From contig NZ_JAMQGM010000045.1 of assembly GCF_023703325.1 (NCBI RefSeq), forward strand, positions 62,001 through 126,000: a stretch of DNA of 64,000 nt, given 5' to 3'. This document shows, one piece after another, positions 9,030-17,380 of the stretch; within the stretch, counting starts at the first letter, position 1; each line of letters begins with the position of its first letter. A program made the translations under genes and the position numbers. This DNA comes from Streptomyces meridianus (GTDB lineage: Bacteria; Actinomycetota; Actinomycetes; Streptomycetales; Streptomycetaceae). Under the pieces are notes generated by a model. It made no database searches and was not told the origin of the DNA. It was given only the letters and a program-made list of their open reading frames with translations.

Positions 9030-9358
9030 CGCAGGTCACCTGCGATCCGGTCAGCACGGCGTTCGGAAAACGAGTACGCCAGGCCGACCTCGAACAGGTC
9101 GGCTCCTGCCTCGGCCAGGTGTTTGAGGTTGCGGCGTTCCTCGGCCGGAGCATTCAGTCCGGCGGGGACGAACACGCCGAGCTGGCAACGGGGTTGGGTG
9201 AGGGCGGTTCGGAGGGCTTCGGCAGTGTCCAGGACGGGCTCTTTCGTATGGTGATGGCGTCGTCTCCGTGGTGGGTCAGCGGCGATGTCCGTCCGGTGTG
9301 GGCGGGGCGTTTGCTGGAGCGGCGGCACCATCCCGGACCTCTTGCTTTCCGCGCACAT
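9026..9358 (-). pseudogene. Truncated TrpA-like N-terminal fragment
   Basis: The frame's C-terminal half resembles the start of TrpA: LGVFVPAGLN (strand 1), then AEAGADLFEVGLAYS, matching the GADxxExGxPFSDP box. It stops about 15 residues later and lacks the DGP catalytic loop and the rest of the barrel. The TGA overlaps the ATG of the full-length TrpA-like gene. It is most simply a decayed duplicate, but a coupled small regulatory or N-terminal partner cannot be excluded. Its own start is unclear; the first 40 or so codons of the frame look non-coding. Confidence 0.5.
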
Positions 9359-9457
9359 GACGAGGTGGGGTTCAGGGGTGCGGCAGCGTGCCGGCTCGTG
9401 ACCGGGACCGGCAGGAAGGGTGGTGGGCGCGGCGGACGACGGGTGCGGACAGGGCTT

Positions 9458-11245
9458 CTACGCGGCGGTGCCGTAGTCGCCCTGAGTGGGAGCGTGCTTG
9501 GTGACGGCGCGGGCGGTGATCGCCTTCGACGCGCGGGCCGAGGCTGCGGACAGCTCGGCGGTGCCGGGCTCCAGATACCAGGGGCGCAGGTCGAGCATGG
9601 CGGCGCGCATGCCGGTGGCGAAGCACAAGGCGGTCCCCTTGGGCAGGGCGCGGATCGCGTCAGCGGGCAGGATCCGCTCCTGTCGCATGCTGACGGAGGT
9701 CGATTTGCCGGACTGGGAGTGCGAGGTGGACGTGGTCTCGACGTCGTGGTCGCCGATCAGCCGGGAGAGCTTGTCCGCGAAATCCGGATCGTCGATACCG
9801 GACCCGATCACCTTGATGGTCGAGGCGGACCACAGGGAGTCCATGCCCGCGTCGCCCCACACCTTCTGGCCCTGGCGGTAGGACTGGAGGATCGTGACGG
9901 GGATGATCCCGCGGGAACCGAGGTGAGAGTACAGGTCCGGAAGATCGCTGATCTTGCACACGTTCGCGGCCTCGTCGAGAATCGCCAGCATGGGCGGGTC
10001 GAGGCGCCCGCCGGCGCGCTCTGCCTGTGCGGTCGCGGCCCGCATCACCGAGTCCGCGCATGCAGCTATCAGCGCGCTCGCTCCGCCGCCACCGTCCTTG
10101 CTCAGCAGGTAGAGGGTGTCGGTGGAGGTAGCGAACTCAGGCGGACGGAACTCGGCGACGCCCGCCTGTGGGGTGACCCAGGCGGCGATCTCGGAGTTGA
10201 GCAGGGCCGCTGCGTACTGGCGGGCGGTTTCGTAGATGCCGTCGCGGGTCTCGGGTGGGCCTTCGACGGTGCCCTTGAGTTGGGCGGCGACGGCGGTGAA
10301 GCCGTGATCGCGCAGGACGTCCAGGGGGGTGCGGTCGGCGGGGAAGGCCAGCCATTGCGTGACGTCGGTGATGGGCCGTTCGTCGAGCGCGGCGGCGAGG
10401 AAGAGCTGGGAAAGGATGTTGGATCCGGCCTTCGACCAGAAGTCGCCCTGCTGGGAGGCGTCCACGCTCGCGGCGAGGAAGTGCCCGGCCAACCGGACGG
10501 CGCCGTCCAGCGTCTTGGCGTCGGCGAGCGGGTTCCACCACATGGCGCGGGTCGCGTGCGCGATCTGCTGCGGGTCCATCGACCACACCTGCCCCACCCT
10601 CGCTCGGGCGTCGATGGTCGCGGTGTAGGCGTCGCCGGCAGCCTTGTTCGAGGTCAGAAGGACCGGTCCGGGGGCGTTGAGGGTGGAGGGGATCGCCAGG
10701 CTGGTGGTCTTGCCGGAGCGCGGCGCCATGATCGCGACCGCGACGTCCTCATACCCCATGCGGACCTCATGCTTCGAGTCCTGCAGGTTGCCCAGGAGGA
10801 TGCCGGTGTCGTCTCCGTCGATGCGCTTGGCGTTCTTCAGACTCGGGCGCAGGGAACGGGCCTTGTCGGTGATCGCCTTGGCCATCAGCGGCTCGATATC
10901 CCTCGGCTTGGCCATGCCGGTGACCATCTTCTCCCGGCCTCCGCGGCCCTGGTGCCGGGCCCACACGATGCCGACCGCGGCTCCGAGGGCGAGAAGCACG
11001 GCGATGGGGACGATGCGAGTACTGATCAGCAGGGACGTTTCCCCGGCGGCCGGCCAGAGCTTATCGGGATGCAGCAACGCCGCGGTCGGCTGGTATGGCG
11101 CCCAAGCGGTTCCGGTGAGGTAGGCGGTGATGTTGCCGGACAGCCACGCCACGTGGGCCAGAGGAACGACGATGGCGAAGACTGTGAGGAGGAAACGGAA
11201 GGCGATGTCGTAGCTGTCGGAGGTGTTGCTGGAGGGAGAGGGCAA
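9458..11245 (-). CDS. VirD4/TraG-type type IV coupling protein
   Basis: A 595-residue inner-membrane ATPase that would link the relaxase-DNA complex to the secretion channel. Two N-terminal membrane segments (about 15-38 and 75-95) precede the ATPase domain. Walker A APRSGKTTS is at about 174-182, and Walker B MLAILDEAAN near 410 is followed by a TraG-like ILQSYRQGQ segment. Start codon TTG at 11245. It is the last gene of the long minus-strand transfer operon, which lies on the relaxase-distal side of the cargo. Confidence 0.88.
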   Translation of the reverse strand: MPSPSSNTSDSYDIAFRFLLTVFAIVVPLAHVAWLSGNITAYLTGTAWAPYQPTAALLHPDKLWPAAGETSLLISTRIVPIAVLLALGAAVGIVWARHQGRGGREKMVTGMAKPRDIEPLMAKAITDKARSLRPSLKNAKRIDGDDTGILLGNLQDSKHEVRMGYEDVAVAIMAPRSGKTTSLAIPSTLNAPGPVLLTSNKAAGDAYTATIDARARVGQVWSMDPQQIAHATRAMWWNPLADAKTLDGAVRLAGHFLAASVDASQQGDFWSKAGSNILSQLFLAAALDERPITDVTQWLAFPADRTPLDVLRDHGFTAVAAQLKGTVEGPPETRDGIYETARQYAAALLNSEIAAWVTPQAGVAEFRPPEFATSTDTLYLLSKDGGGGASALIAACADSVMRAATAQAERAGGRLDPPMLAILDEAANVCKISDLPDLYSHLGSRGIIPVTILQSYRQGQKVWGDAGMDSLWSASTIKVIGSGIDDPDFADKLSRLIGDHDVETTSTSHSQSGKSTSVSMRQERILPADAIRALPKGTALCFATGMRAAMLDLRPWYLEPGTAELSAASARASKAITARAVTKHAPTQGDYGTAA

Positions 11246-11268
11246 GGGCTGTGTTTTCCGGGCGATGG

Positions 11269-11910
11269 TCAGCGGGTGCGGCCATGTTCGGACGCCGGCC
11301 GTCGCAGCGCTCCCGATTCGGAGCCCCGGCGCCCGCTCGCCTGCTCACCGAGGTGGTCCAGCTGGGTGAGCTGCCGGGGACGTTGGAGGCGGGCCAGGAG
11401 AGAGGAGGCGCGGCGGGCGGCGGAGTTGATGTCGCGGAGGACGTGGCCGTGCCTGGCCCAGTCTTCGAGGCACCGCCAGCACGTGGCGTGGTGCTCAGCC
11501 AGGGCGTCCTCGAAGGCCGGCGTGCCGGGCCGGTCGCCGGCGGGAAGTCTCTCGCGCCTGCCCATCCATTCCTGGTGCAGGGTGTCGAGGCGGTCGAGTG
11601 CGGCGTGCAGGATTCCGAGTTGGTGGCCCCAGCGGTTCTGCGCGGCATCGGCCGGCAGGTTCTCGAGCTGCATGTCGGCGGTGATCAGCAGGTGGCGGGC
11701 GCCGGCGCGGAGGGACTCGAACGCGTCGGCGGTATCGGCGTCACGCTGCCTCCGGCGAAGCCTGTAGGCGTGATCGTCGAGCGGCCAGCCGTCGAGGTCG
11801 GTGTGCCAGTCGGCGTAGGCATTCCAGGTGTCGAGGATCTTCCTGCTGTTGCGGAGGAAGCCGTCGAGGCTGCGGAGGAACGTGCGGTGATCGGTGGGAT
11901 GGAGAGGGAT
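11269..11910 (-). CDS. Conserved-looking hypothetical protein with no canonical start codon
   Basis: A coding-like frame open from 11931 to the stop at 11269-11271. Its first in-frame ATG is at 11673, but the frame upstream is clearly protein-like (LDTWNAYADWH, AYRLRRRQRDADTADAFESL) and contains no ATG, GTG or TTG. An AGGAG at 11918-11922 stands seven bases before an ATC codon (11908-11910), so the gene may start at ATC, giving about 213 residues, or an ATG has been mutated. A CWRC motif is present. Function unknown; it lies between the coupling protein and small hypotheticals of the transfer operon. Confidence 0.5.
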   Translation of the reverse strand: MPLHPTDHRTFLRSLDGFLRNSRKILDTWNAYADWHTDLDGWPLDDHAYRLRRRQRDADTADAFESLRAGARHLLITADMQLENLPADAAQNRWGHQLGILHAALDRLDTLHQEWMGRRERLPAGDRPGTPAFEDALAEHHATCWRCLEDWARHGHVLRDINSAARRASSLLARLQRPRQLTQLDHLGEQASGRRGSESGALRRPASEHGRTR

Positions 11911-12095
11911 GGTGAGGCTCCTATCTGCGGTTCAGCGAGAGGAGTTGAATGGGCGATGGACTGGGAACACCGCGGGTATTGGGCGCCGGCGGGTGCACGC
12001 GTGGACAGCACTTCGGTGGCGAGTTGTCCCCACGGCCTGCTCGTGGCAACCGGGCTGGGCGGGATCAGCGACAGGGGCCACGGAGTGGCGTCGAA

Positions 12096-12245
12096 TCAGA
12101 TGAGGAACACCTGAGGGCGGGCGTTGTGGATGTGCGTGATGACGTGCCTCACGAAGAGGTAGCTCCACGAGCTGGTCGGTGGGACGGCCGAGCTGGTGGG
12201 TGATCTCGTCGGCCAGCTGCACTGGGTGCGGGTGGGTTGGGGCAT
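12096..12245 (-). CDS. Possible small protein, frame uncertain
   Basis: An ATG at 12243-12245 preceded by GGAGG opens a 49-codon frame ending RHVITHIHNARPQVFLI, and the C-terminal third looks coding. Its middle is Ser/Thr/Pro-rich, and a different frame there (ADEITHQLGRPTDQLVE) looks more like protein, so the gene may carry two compensating shifts. Treat as a probable small gene of the transfer operon with unresolved reading frame. Confidence 0.3.
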   Translation of the reverse strand: MPQPTRTQCSWPTRSPTSSAVPPTSSWSYLFVRHVITHIHNARPQVFLI

Positions 12246-12259
12246 GGGCCTCCGGTTGA

Positions 12260-12694
12260 TCAGTGGTGGTGTCGGTAGCCGATCCGCTGTGTCTCGGTGA
12301 GGACGGCTTCGGGGCGCGCGCTGGCCAGACGGGAGGCGCGGTCGGGGTCGGCGGGAAGGCAGGCGCGTAGATAGCGGCGGAACAGGGCGGTCGCAAGGCG
12401 GGGCCTGTGGCGGCAGTGGATGGGTGAGGGCGTGCGGGGTGCTACGGGTATCTCCGGTGAGTCGTACGGTGTGGTGCGTGTCGCGGGCGTCCCGTCCTGG
12501 GGAGTCGGCGCCGCCGTTCGCTGTGGCGTGGTGCGCCGTGGCAGTGCGGGATGCCAGGGGCCGGGGGCGCGGTTGCGGGGAGTGGCGGGCGCTCGAGCCC
12601 GGGCGGAAGCGGATCTCGTGCTCTGCTTGCTGGTCGGGCGTAGTCGAACTTCGGGATTCAGGTTGGCCTTCAGCTCGGTTGCCCTTGAAGGGCT
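12260..12694 (-). CDS. Possible hypothetical protein, open frame without canonical start
   Basis: A minus-strand frame open over 144 codons with high GC at third positions. Its C-terminal part is strongly protein-like (LATALFRRYLRA, RLASARPEAVLTETQRIGYRHHH). The N-terminal part is Pro/Arg/Thr-rich. No ATG, GTG or TTG was found in frame; a CTG at 12659-12661 follows GAAGG by six bases. It follows the 250-residue protein gene and precedes the GGAGG-ATG of the next small gene. Only the last 60 or so codons are convincing. Confidence 0.35.
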   Translation of the reverse strand, partial: SPSRATELKANLNPEVRLRPTSKQSTRSASARARAPATPRNRAPGPWHPALPRRTTPQRTAAPTPQDGTPATRTTPYDSPEIPVAPRTPSPIHCRHRPRLATALFRRYLRACLPADPDRASRLASARPEAVLTETQRIGYRHHH

Positions 12695-12711
12695 TCAGAG
12701 CAGTGGCGGCT

Positions 12712-13464
12712 TCATCGAGCCCTGGTCGGCGAAGCGTGACGAGCAGCCGGGGCCGATGGTGTGGCAGGGGTTGCGCTTGGGGCGAATCGGCCCGAGGGGT
12801 GCTGGAGGGTGGTGGCGATGCCGTGGACGTCGAGCTGCTGGCCACTCGCACGCACGGCGTGCGCTTGCGTGGTGGTGTCGTCGCCGCTGAGCCGGTAGAT
12901 GCCGACCGCGTCGGGGACGAAGCCGTTGGCGGCCAGCACGGCGGCGGCCGTCTCGCCGACGGGCGCGGCGGCGAGGCTGCCGTCCTCCTGCCAGGTCAGG
13001 ACGACCCGCTCCGGCTGCGAGGGCTGGACGGCGGCCACGGCGGTGCGGCGGACCTGGGCGAGCGCGATGTCGAAGCGGGCGAGCAGGTCGCCGGTTACCT
13101 GCTCGGCGCTCAGGATCGGGTCATCGGTCAGGACGATGCCGTTGGGCTCGCGGATTCCGCGGTATGCCTCGTCGGGGAGTTCGCCGGGGGCGATGCCGGC
13201 GATGAGGAAGCCGTCGTGTTCGTCGTGACGCTCGAGGAGGACGAGCTGGGTGCCGTCCGACCGGGTCAGGATCGCCGCTTGCCCGGGCGAGTGTTGGGCG
13301 AGGGACTCGGCCACGAGGTCCATGTCCCAGACGCGGTCGACCAGTTGGGCGAGGTTGTTCTTCTGCTCGGGTAGGTGGTGGGTGCTGGTCCAGATGCCGG
13401 GCAGTGCGCCGGCGAGAACGGCGGCGTACGAGGCGAGGCGCTGGGGGCTGTCGGGGTCGTACAT
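12712..13464 (-). CDS. Hypothetical protein of the transfer region (250 aa)
   Basis: ATG at 13464 after an AAGGA site. A soluble acidic protein with many short hydrophobic strands (QLVLLERHDEHDGFLIAG, ERVVLTWQEDG, VLAANGFVPDAVGIYRL) and a Pro/Ala-rich tail. No enzyme motif was recognised. Its place inside the T4SS gene block, same strand and short gaps, suggests a conjugation or element-maintenance role. Confidence 0.6.
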   Translation of the reverse strand: MYDPDSPQRLASYAAVLAGALPGIWTSTHHLPEQKNNLAQLVDRVWDMDLVAESLAQHSPGQAAILTRSDGTQLVLLERHDEHDGFLIAGIAPGELPDEAYRGIREPNGIVLTDDPILSAEQVTGDLLARFDIALAQVRRTAVAAVQPSQPERVVLTWQEDGSLAAAPVGETAAAVLAANGFVPDAVGIYRLSGDDTTTQAHAVRASGQQLDVHGIATTLQHPSGRFAPSATPATPSAPAARHASPTRAR

Positions 13465-13485
13465 GGTGTCCTTGGCGAGAAGGGG

Positions 13486-13843
13486 TCAGTGGCGCATGCC
13501 GCGGGCCGGGGGCGGCGGTGGAGCGGCCGGCACAGTGCGCGGCGGGGGCGGGCATGCACACACTGCGGATCGTTCGCGCTCGGTGGCGGGGACTTCTGCG
13601 GTGCAGGTGCTGCGGCCGGGTTGCGGGGCGTGCCGGTCGGCGAGGGCGTTGCGGGTGTGGACGAGGTCGGTCCGGATGGCCTTCAGGCGCCGGTCGGCGA
13701 GGTAGCGCAAGCGCCGGGCGGTGTGCGGGTCATCCCGTGTCGCCGAGGTCGTCGTGGAACTCGGCGGTGGCGAGGAGAACGTCTTCGAGGGCGGCCCCGC
13801 TCCAGGAGAGGGCACGATCGGGACGGCGGATGGGGAGGCTCAC
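13486..13843 (-). pseudogene. Small hypothetical protein with a one-base frameshift
   Basis: A GTG at 13841-13843, overlapping the stop of the gene upstream, opens a frame encoding SLPIRRPDRALSWSGAALED and ending at 13730. The adjacent frame continues the protein (DDPHTARRLRYLADRRLKAI) to 13486. Removing one G from the GGG run near 13735 joins them into one product of about 118 residues with a Pro-rich tail. Either the gene is broken or the run is mis-sequenced. Function unknown. Confidence 0.5.
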
Positions 13844-14277
13844 CGGATGCCCCGGGCGTCGGCGATGTGCACGAGCTGGCCGAGGGCCGTGGTGGTGTAC
13901 CAGCCGCAGTCGACGACCGCGTCGTGCCCGGCGTACTTCGGCAGGAGGTGTTCCTCCATGGCCCGCAGGTAGATCAGGCAGTCCGGGCAGCGCCGCGAGA
14001 GGTGCACGAGGTAGCGGGGGTGGCCGGTGATGTACGTCTGCGCGCCTCCGGTCGCATCGCGCAGACGCCATCCGTCCTTGTCGGTCGGGGTGTGCCAGGA
14101 CGGGGCGACAACGCGCACTGCATCACCCCACAACTCTCCGCCGGCCACGCCCTTGAGGACGATCACCTGGTCGCCGGCCTCGAAGTGGGCGTGCGTGATG
14201 TCGCGGGCGGGGGTCAGCGGGTCGGGCGTCGGCGCGAACGCCGGGGTGGGCGGAGGCGTTCGAGACGGCGGGGTCAT
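13840..14277 (-). CDS. Hypothetical protein, 145 aa
   Basis: ATG 14277 is six bases after an AAGGA site; the open frame extends further but that part is not protein-like. The product has a Pro-rich N-terminus, a compact beta-rich centre (GDQVIVLKGVAGGELWGDAVRVVA) typical of a small SH3/KOW-like barrel, and a CPDCLIYLRAMEEH segment. It overlaps the next gene's GTG. Function unknown. Confidence 0.55.
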   Translation of the reverse strand: MTPPSRTPPPTPAFAPTPDPLTPARDITHAHFEAGDQVIVLKGVAGGELWGDAVRVVAPSWHTPTDKDGWRLRDATGGAQTYITGHPRYLVHLSRRCPDCLIYLRAMEEHLLPKYAGHDAVVDCGWYTTTALGQLVHIADARGIR

Positions 14278-14379
14278 ACAAGTCCTTCCACACAGGGGCG
14301 AAGTAGCGGCGGGAGGACCAATGGTCCAGAGCATCGCCGGTTTGGCTAACCGGTGCTCCCTGGCTATGTTCCAGTCCGG

Positions 14380-14877
14380 TCAGAGGAACGGGTTCTCCGT
14401 CCCGCGGTCCGCTTCGCCGGCCGCCTCGAGGAGTTCGTGTAGATCGGCACCGTCCGCATCCCGCTGGTCGATCCACCACCCGGCCCGGGTTATCGGACGG
14501 GCCTTCTCTTCCAGCTCTGCCCAGTCCGCCTCGTCCCAGGAGCCCTCGACGACCAGTACGGCGTGCGCGGCCGTCATCAGCTGGTGCCGGCACCGCTCAC
14601 CCCACTCCATGGCCCTCTCCGAGCCCTCCAGACCCGGCATCTCGAAGTTCTCGGCCCACTCCGATACAGCTTGCTGCTCCTCTGCACGCTTGGCAGTGAG
14701 CCATTGCTCCTTGGAATCGGTGTCGGCGTCACGCGCCTCCTTCCAGCAGTCGGTGCAATTCCTGCCTGCGAGCCAGCGGGCGAAGCCGGACCTCCGGTCG
14801 GCGGGCCGGTCGGACAAGTCATGGATGAGCGAGTGGCCACACTCGTGCTCGACGGTCCACTTCGTACGGACAGTCAT
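14380..14877 (-). CDS. Hypothetical protein with CGH/CTDCW motifs, 165 aa
   Basis: ATG 14877 follows AGGAG by eight bases. The N-terminus has ECGHSLIHDLSDRPADRRSG and then CTDCW, a likely metal-binding pair, followed by a Trp/Glu-rich helical region. Such small zinc-binding proteins are common on actinomycete mobile elements. No enzymatic role can be assigned. Same strand as the transfer genes. Confidence 0.6.
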   Translation of the reverse strand: MTVRTKWTVEHECGHSLIHDLSDRPADRRSGFARWLAGRNCTDCWKEARDADTDSKEQWLTAKRAEEQQAVSEWAENFEMPGLEGSERAMEWGERCRHQLMTAAHAVLVVEGSWDEADWAELEEKARPITRAGWWIDQRDADGADLHELLEAAGEADRGTENPFL

Positions 14878-14940
14878 GGATGAATCTCCTTGAAGACATG
14901 CGAAAACGGGGTAGTTGCAGGGGCCGCACGGTGCTCCGGA

Positions 14941-15192
14941 TCAGTGGTGCGGCCGACGCCCGGGCCAGGCGGGCGCGGTGTTGGGCGATGGGTGTGCCGG
15001 TCCGGTGCCGACGGCTGGTTCGGTGGCGGGGTGGTACGGGTCGGTGGCGAGATGCACGGGGTAGTGGGCGGCGGCCAGCATCTGCGCTGCCCAGGTGGCG
15101 TGTTGGTTCTCCCAGTCGCGCCCCATGTCGAAAGGGAGCCGGATCCAGTAGCCGCGGAGAGTCGGCTCGAAGAGAAAACCTGCTCGGCTCAA
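14941..15192 (-). CDS. Small hypothetical protein, 83 aa
   Basis: TTG start at 15192 with GAGGTG close upstream. Encodes an aromatic-rich protein (GYWIRLPFDMGRDWENQHATW, shortened here) ending in a Pro/Arg tail. Composition and third-position GC support coding. No family was recognised. Confidence 0.42.
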   Translation of the reverse strand: MSRAGFLFEPTLRGYWIRLPFDMGRDWENQHATWAAQMLAAAHYPVHLATDPYHPATEPAVGTGPAHPSPNTAPAWPGRRPHH

Positions 15193-15281
15193 GACACCTC
15201 GAGAGAGGGAGTCGATACGGCCGTCGACTTGGACCTGGCCGCCCCGTCCGCGGGTAATGCGGATCTAGTCGGCGCCGGGCG

Positions 15282-15701
15282 TCATCGCGACCGTCCGTTG
15301 CCCTGGGTAGCCAGGGTCGTGGTCGGCAGCGAGGTGACCGGGGCCACGCCGCGTTGCAATGACCGGTCGGTGGCAGCCCGCGCGATCCGACTTCGCCGCT
15401 CCGCGAGCCCGTTGGGCCTGGTCGGGCACGGCGGGCCTGCCGAGGCAGTGGGATCGAGGACGGTGTCGACGTGCACGGTGAAGCCGTGGCTGCGCAGGTC
15501 TTGGATGGCCTGCCGGGTCCGGCGTGGGCCGTCGCGTTCGGGCTCGATGAGCCGGAAGAGGTCCGGCTGGTCCGGGAGAGACTGGAACTGCTCCCGTACC
15601 AGGAACCAGTGGGCCACGTGTGCTGGCAGCGAGGGGTTGAACGCAGCTACGAACCCGTGCTGGAGGTGGGGGCCGAAGGCGAAGTGGGTGCCAGAGTCCA
15701 A
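15282..15701 (-). CDS. Hypothetical protein, 139 aa
   Basis: Start chosen at TTG 15699-15701, ten bases after AAGGAG; the longer open frame upstream is antisense to the next gene and not protein-like. The product contains AFGPHLQHGFVAA, LPDQPDLFRL and a RRTRQAIQDLRSHGFTV helix-strand pair, as in short proteins often found beside VirB4 genes in Streptomyces elements. Function unknown. Confidence 0.52.
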   Translation of the reverse strand: MDSGTHFAFGPHLQHGFVAAFNPSLPAHVAHWFLVREQFQSLPDQPDLFRLIEPERDGPRRTRQAIQDLRSHGFTVHVDTVLDPTASAGPPCPTRPNGLAERRSRIARAATDRSLQRGVAPVTSLPTTTLATQGNGRSR

Positions 15702-15840
15702 GAAGGTTGTTCTCCTTTGTCGCGGTGGATGGAGGCTTTCCGGCGGGGACATGGGCTGGCCCGCCCTGCGGGCGGGGCTGCGCCCACGGCTGGGGTGGGG
15801 GCGGCGGGGGCGCTTCTGTTTTCGTGAACTCGGCGCTTTT

Positions 15841-17352
15841 TCACTGCATGCGGGTGTCGGTGTCGAAGAGTGCCAGTTCGTGGGCGTGGAGGAGGTGTTG
15901 GACGACGAAGGAGTGTCCGGCGACTTTCCACAGGCCGCGTCCGCGGTTGAGGTGGGCGATGGCGTGCATCTCGACGGAGGTGAGGCCGAGCAGGTTGGTG
16001 GCGGCGTGGAGTTGGTCGCTCTCTTGCCGGTAGATGATGCGGGTGGAGCAGTCGGCGAGGAGTCCTTCGGCGAGGGCGCGGCCCCGTGATCCGGCGTCGC
16101 CGGCGGTGAGCAGGTCGGAGAGCCGGTGGATGACGAGTAGGTTGGCGATGCCGAGGCCGCGGCTGAGCTTCCATTGGGCTTGCATGCGCTGGAGCAGGCC
16201 GGCATGGCGCATCAGGCGCCATGCTTCGTCGTAGACGATCCACCGCCGTCCGCCGTCAGGGTCGGTGAGGGCGGATTCCATCCACGCGGATGCGCAGGTC
16301 ATGGCGAGGACGAGGGCGGTGTCGTCGCCGGATCCGCCGAGTCGGGACAGGTCGATGCTGAGTATCGGCGCGCCGGGATCGAAGGCGACCGTGGAGGGGG
16401 CGTCGAACATCCCTGCGAGGTCGCCGTGGACGAGGCGGCGCATGGCGTGGGCGAGGTCGCGCGCTGCGTCGCCGAGCCGGCCGGACATCGCTCCTGCGGT
16501 TTTGTCGAGTTCGGCGGGGTTGTTGAGGGCGGCGGCGACGTCTCCGATGAGCGGTGCGCGGTCGGTGTCGGCGCGGGTGACGACAGTGTCGAGGGCGACG
16601 TCGAGGGCGGTGTGTTCCATCGGCAGCAGGTCCCGGCCCAGGACGGTCCGGGCCAGCGAGCCGAGCAGGAGCAGGCGGCGCTTGCGGATCTCGCCGGCCC
16701 AGTCGGCCTCGGAGGTGCCTTGCGGTCGCGGGGGTGCGTCCAGCGGGTTGAGGCGGCCGGGTAGCCCGGGGCCGAGGGCCACGGTCGTGCCGCTCAGCGC
16801 CTGTGCGACGGGCGTCCATTCGCCCTTGGGGTCGCACGGCACGTAGATGCGGTAGCCGAAGGCGATCGAGCGGAGGGCGAAGCTCTTGGCGAGCGCGGAC
16901 TTGCCCTGGCCGATCACCCCGGCGAGCAGCACGTTGGGGTTGGTGAACCCGTCGACCTTGCCGTACAGGGCGAAGGGGTCGAACACGAAGCTCGCTTCGG
17001 CGTGGACGTCGCGGCCGATGTAGATGCCCTCGGCGCCGAGTCCGCCTTCGGCCAGGAACGGATACGCCCCGGCGGCGATCGCGGTCGTCATGCAGTGGGT
17101 CGGCAGGCGCAGCCGGTTGCCGCGGGCGGAGCCGGGGCCGGGGCGTCCGCTCGCCGGGTACAGGGGAGCGGGTGTTTCGTTGTCGGCCGGTTCGGTGCCG
17201 GCTGGCCGGGCGGCCGCCGCGGCGTGGGCCGTGGTGGTGGCTTCGGCGAGCCGGCGGCGGGCGTCCTTGCGGCTGGCCCGGTCGGTGCCGTGGGGGGTGA
17301 ACAGTGGGGACGCGGTGGCACGGCGGGCTCGTCGGGCGGGCCGGTGGCTCAT
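15841..17352 (-). CDS. VirB4/TraC-type conjugation ATPase
   Basis: A 503-residue ATPase that powers channel or pilus assembly. Start ATG 17352 follows a GAGGG site; an upstream extension to 17454 is unlikely. The N-terminus is basic and Ala-rich; GVIGQGKSA (Walker A) lies at about 145-153 and RRWIVYDEAW (Walker B) near 375. LSRGLGIANLLVIHRLSDL downstream is typical of the VirB4 C-terminal domain. VirB4's N-terminal domain is missing here and is probably supplied by the SCO6880 protein encoded just upstream. Confidence 0.85.
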   Translation of the reverse strand: MSHRPARRARRATASPLFTPHGTDRASRKDARRRLAEATTTAHAAAAARPAGTEPADNETPAPLYPASGRPGPGSARGNRLRLPTHCMTTAIAAGAYPFLAEGGLGAEGIYIGRDVHAEASFVFDPFALYGKVDGFTNPNVLLAGVIGQGKSALAKSFALRSIAFGYRIYVPCDPKGEWTPVAQALSGTTVALGPGLPGRLNPLDAPPRPQGTSEADWAGEIRKRRLLLLGSLARTVLGRDLLPMEHTALDVALDTVVTRADTDRAPLIGDVAAALNNPAELDKTAGAMSGRLGDAARDLAHAMRRLVHGDLAGMFDAPSTVAFDPGAPILSIDLSRLGGSGDDTALVLAMTCASAWMESALTDPDGGRRWIVYDEAWRLMRHAGLLQRMQAQWKLSRGLGIANLLVIHRLSDLLTAGDAGSRGRALAEGLLADCSTRIIYRQESDQLHAATNLLGLTSVEMHAIAHLNRGRGLWKVAGHSFVVQHLLHAHELALFDTDTRMQ

Positions 17353-17380
17353 CGTGGGCCCTCGTTTCGGCGGGTGGTGC

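Noticed and set aside
8954..11767. 937-codon open frame on the plus strand
   Set aside because: It is antisense to the TrpA-like and coupling-protein genes, which carry clear motifs; its own product is Gly/Arg/Val low-complexity sequence.
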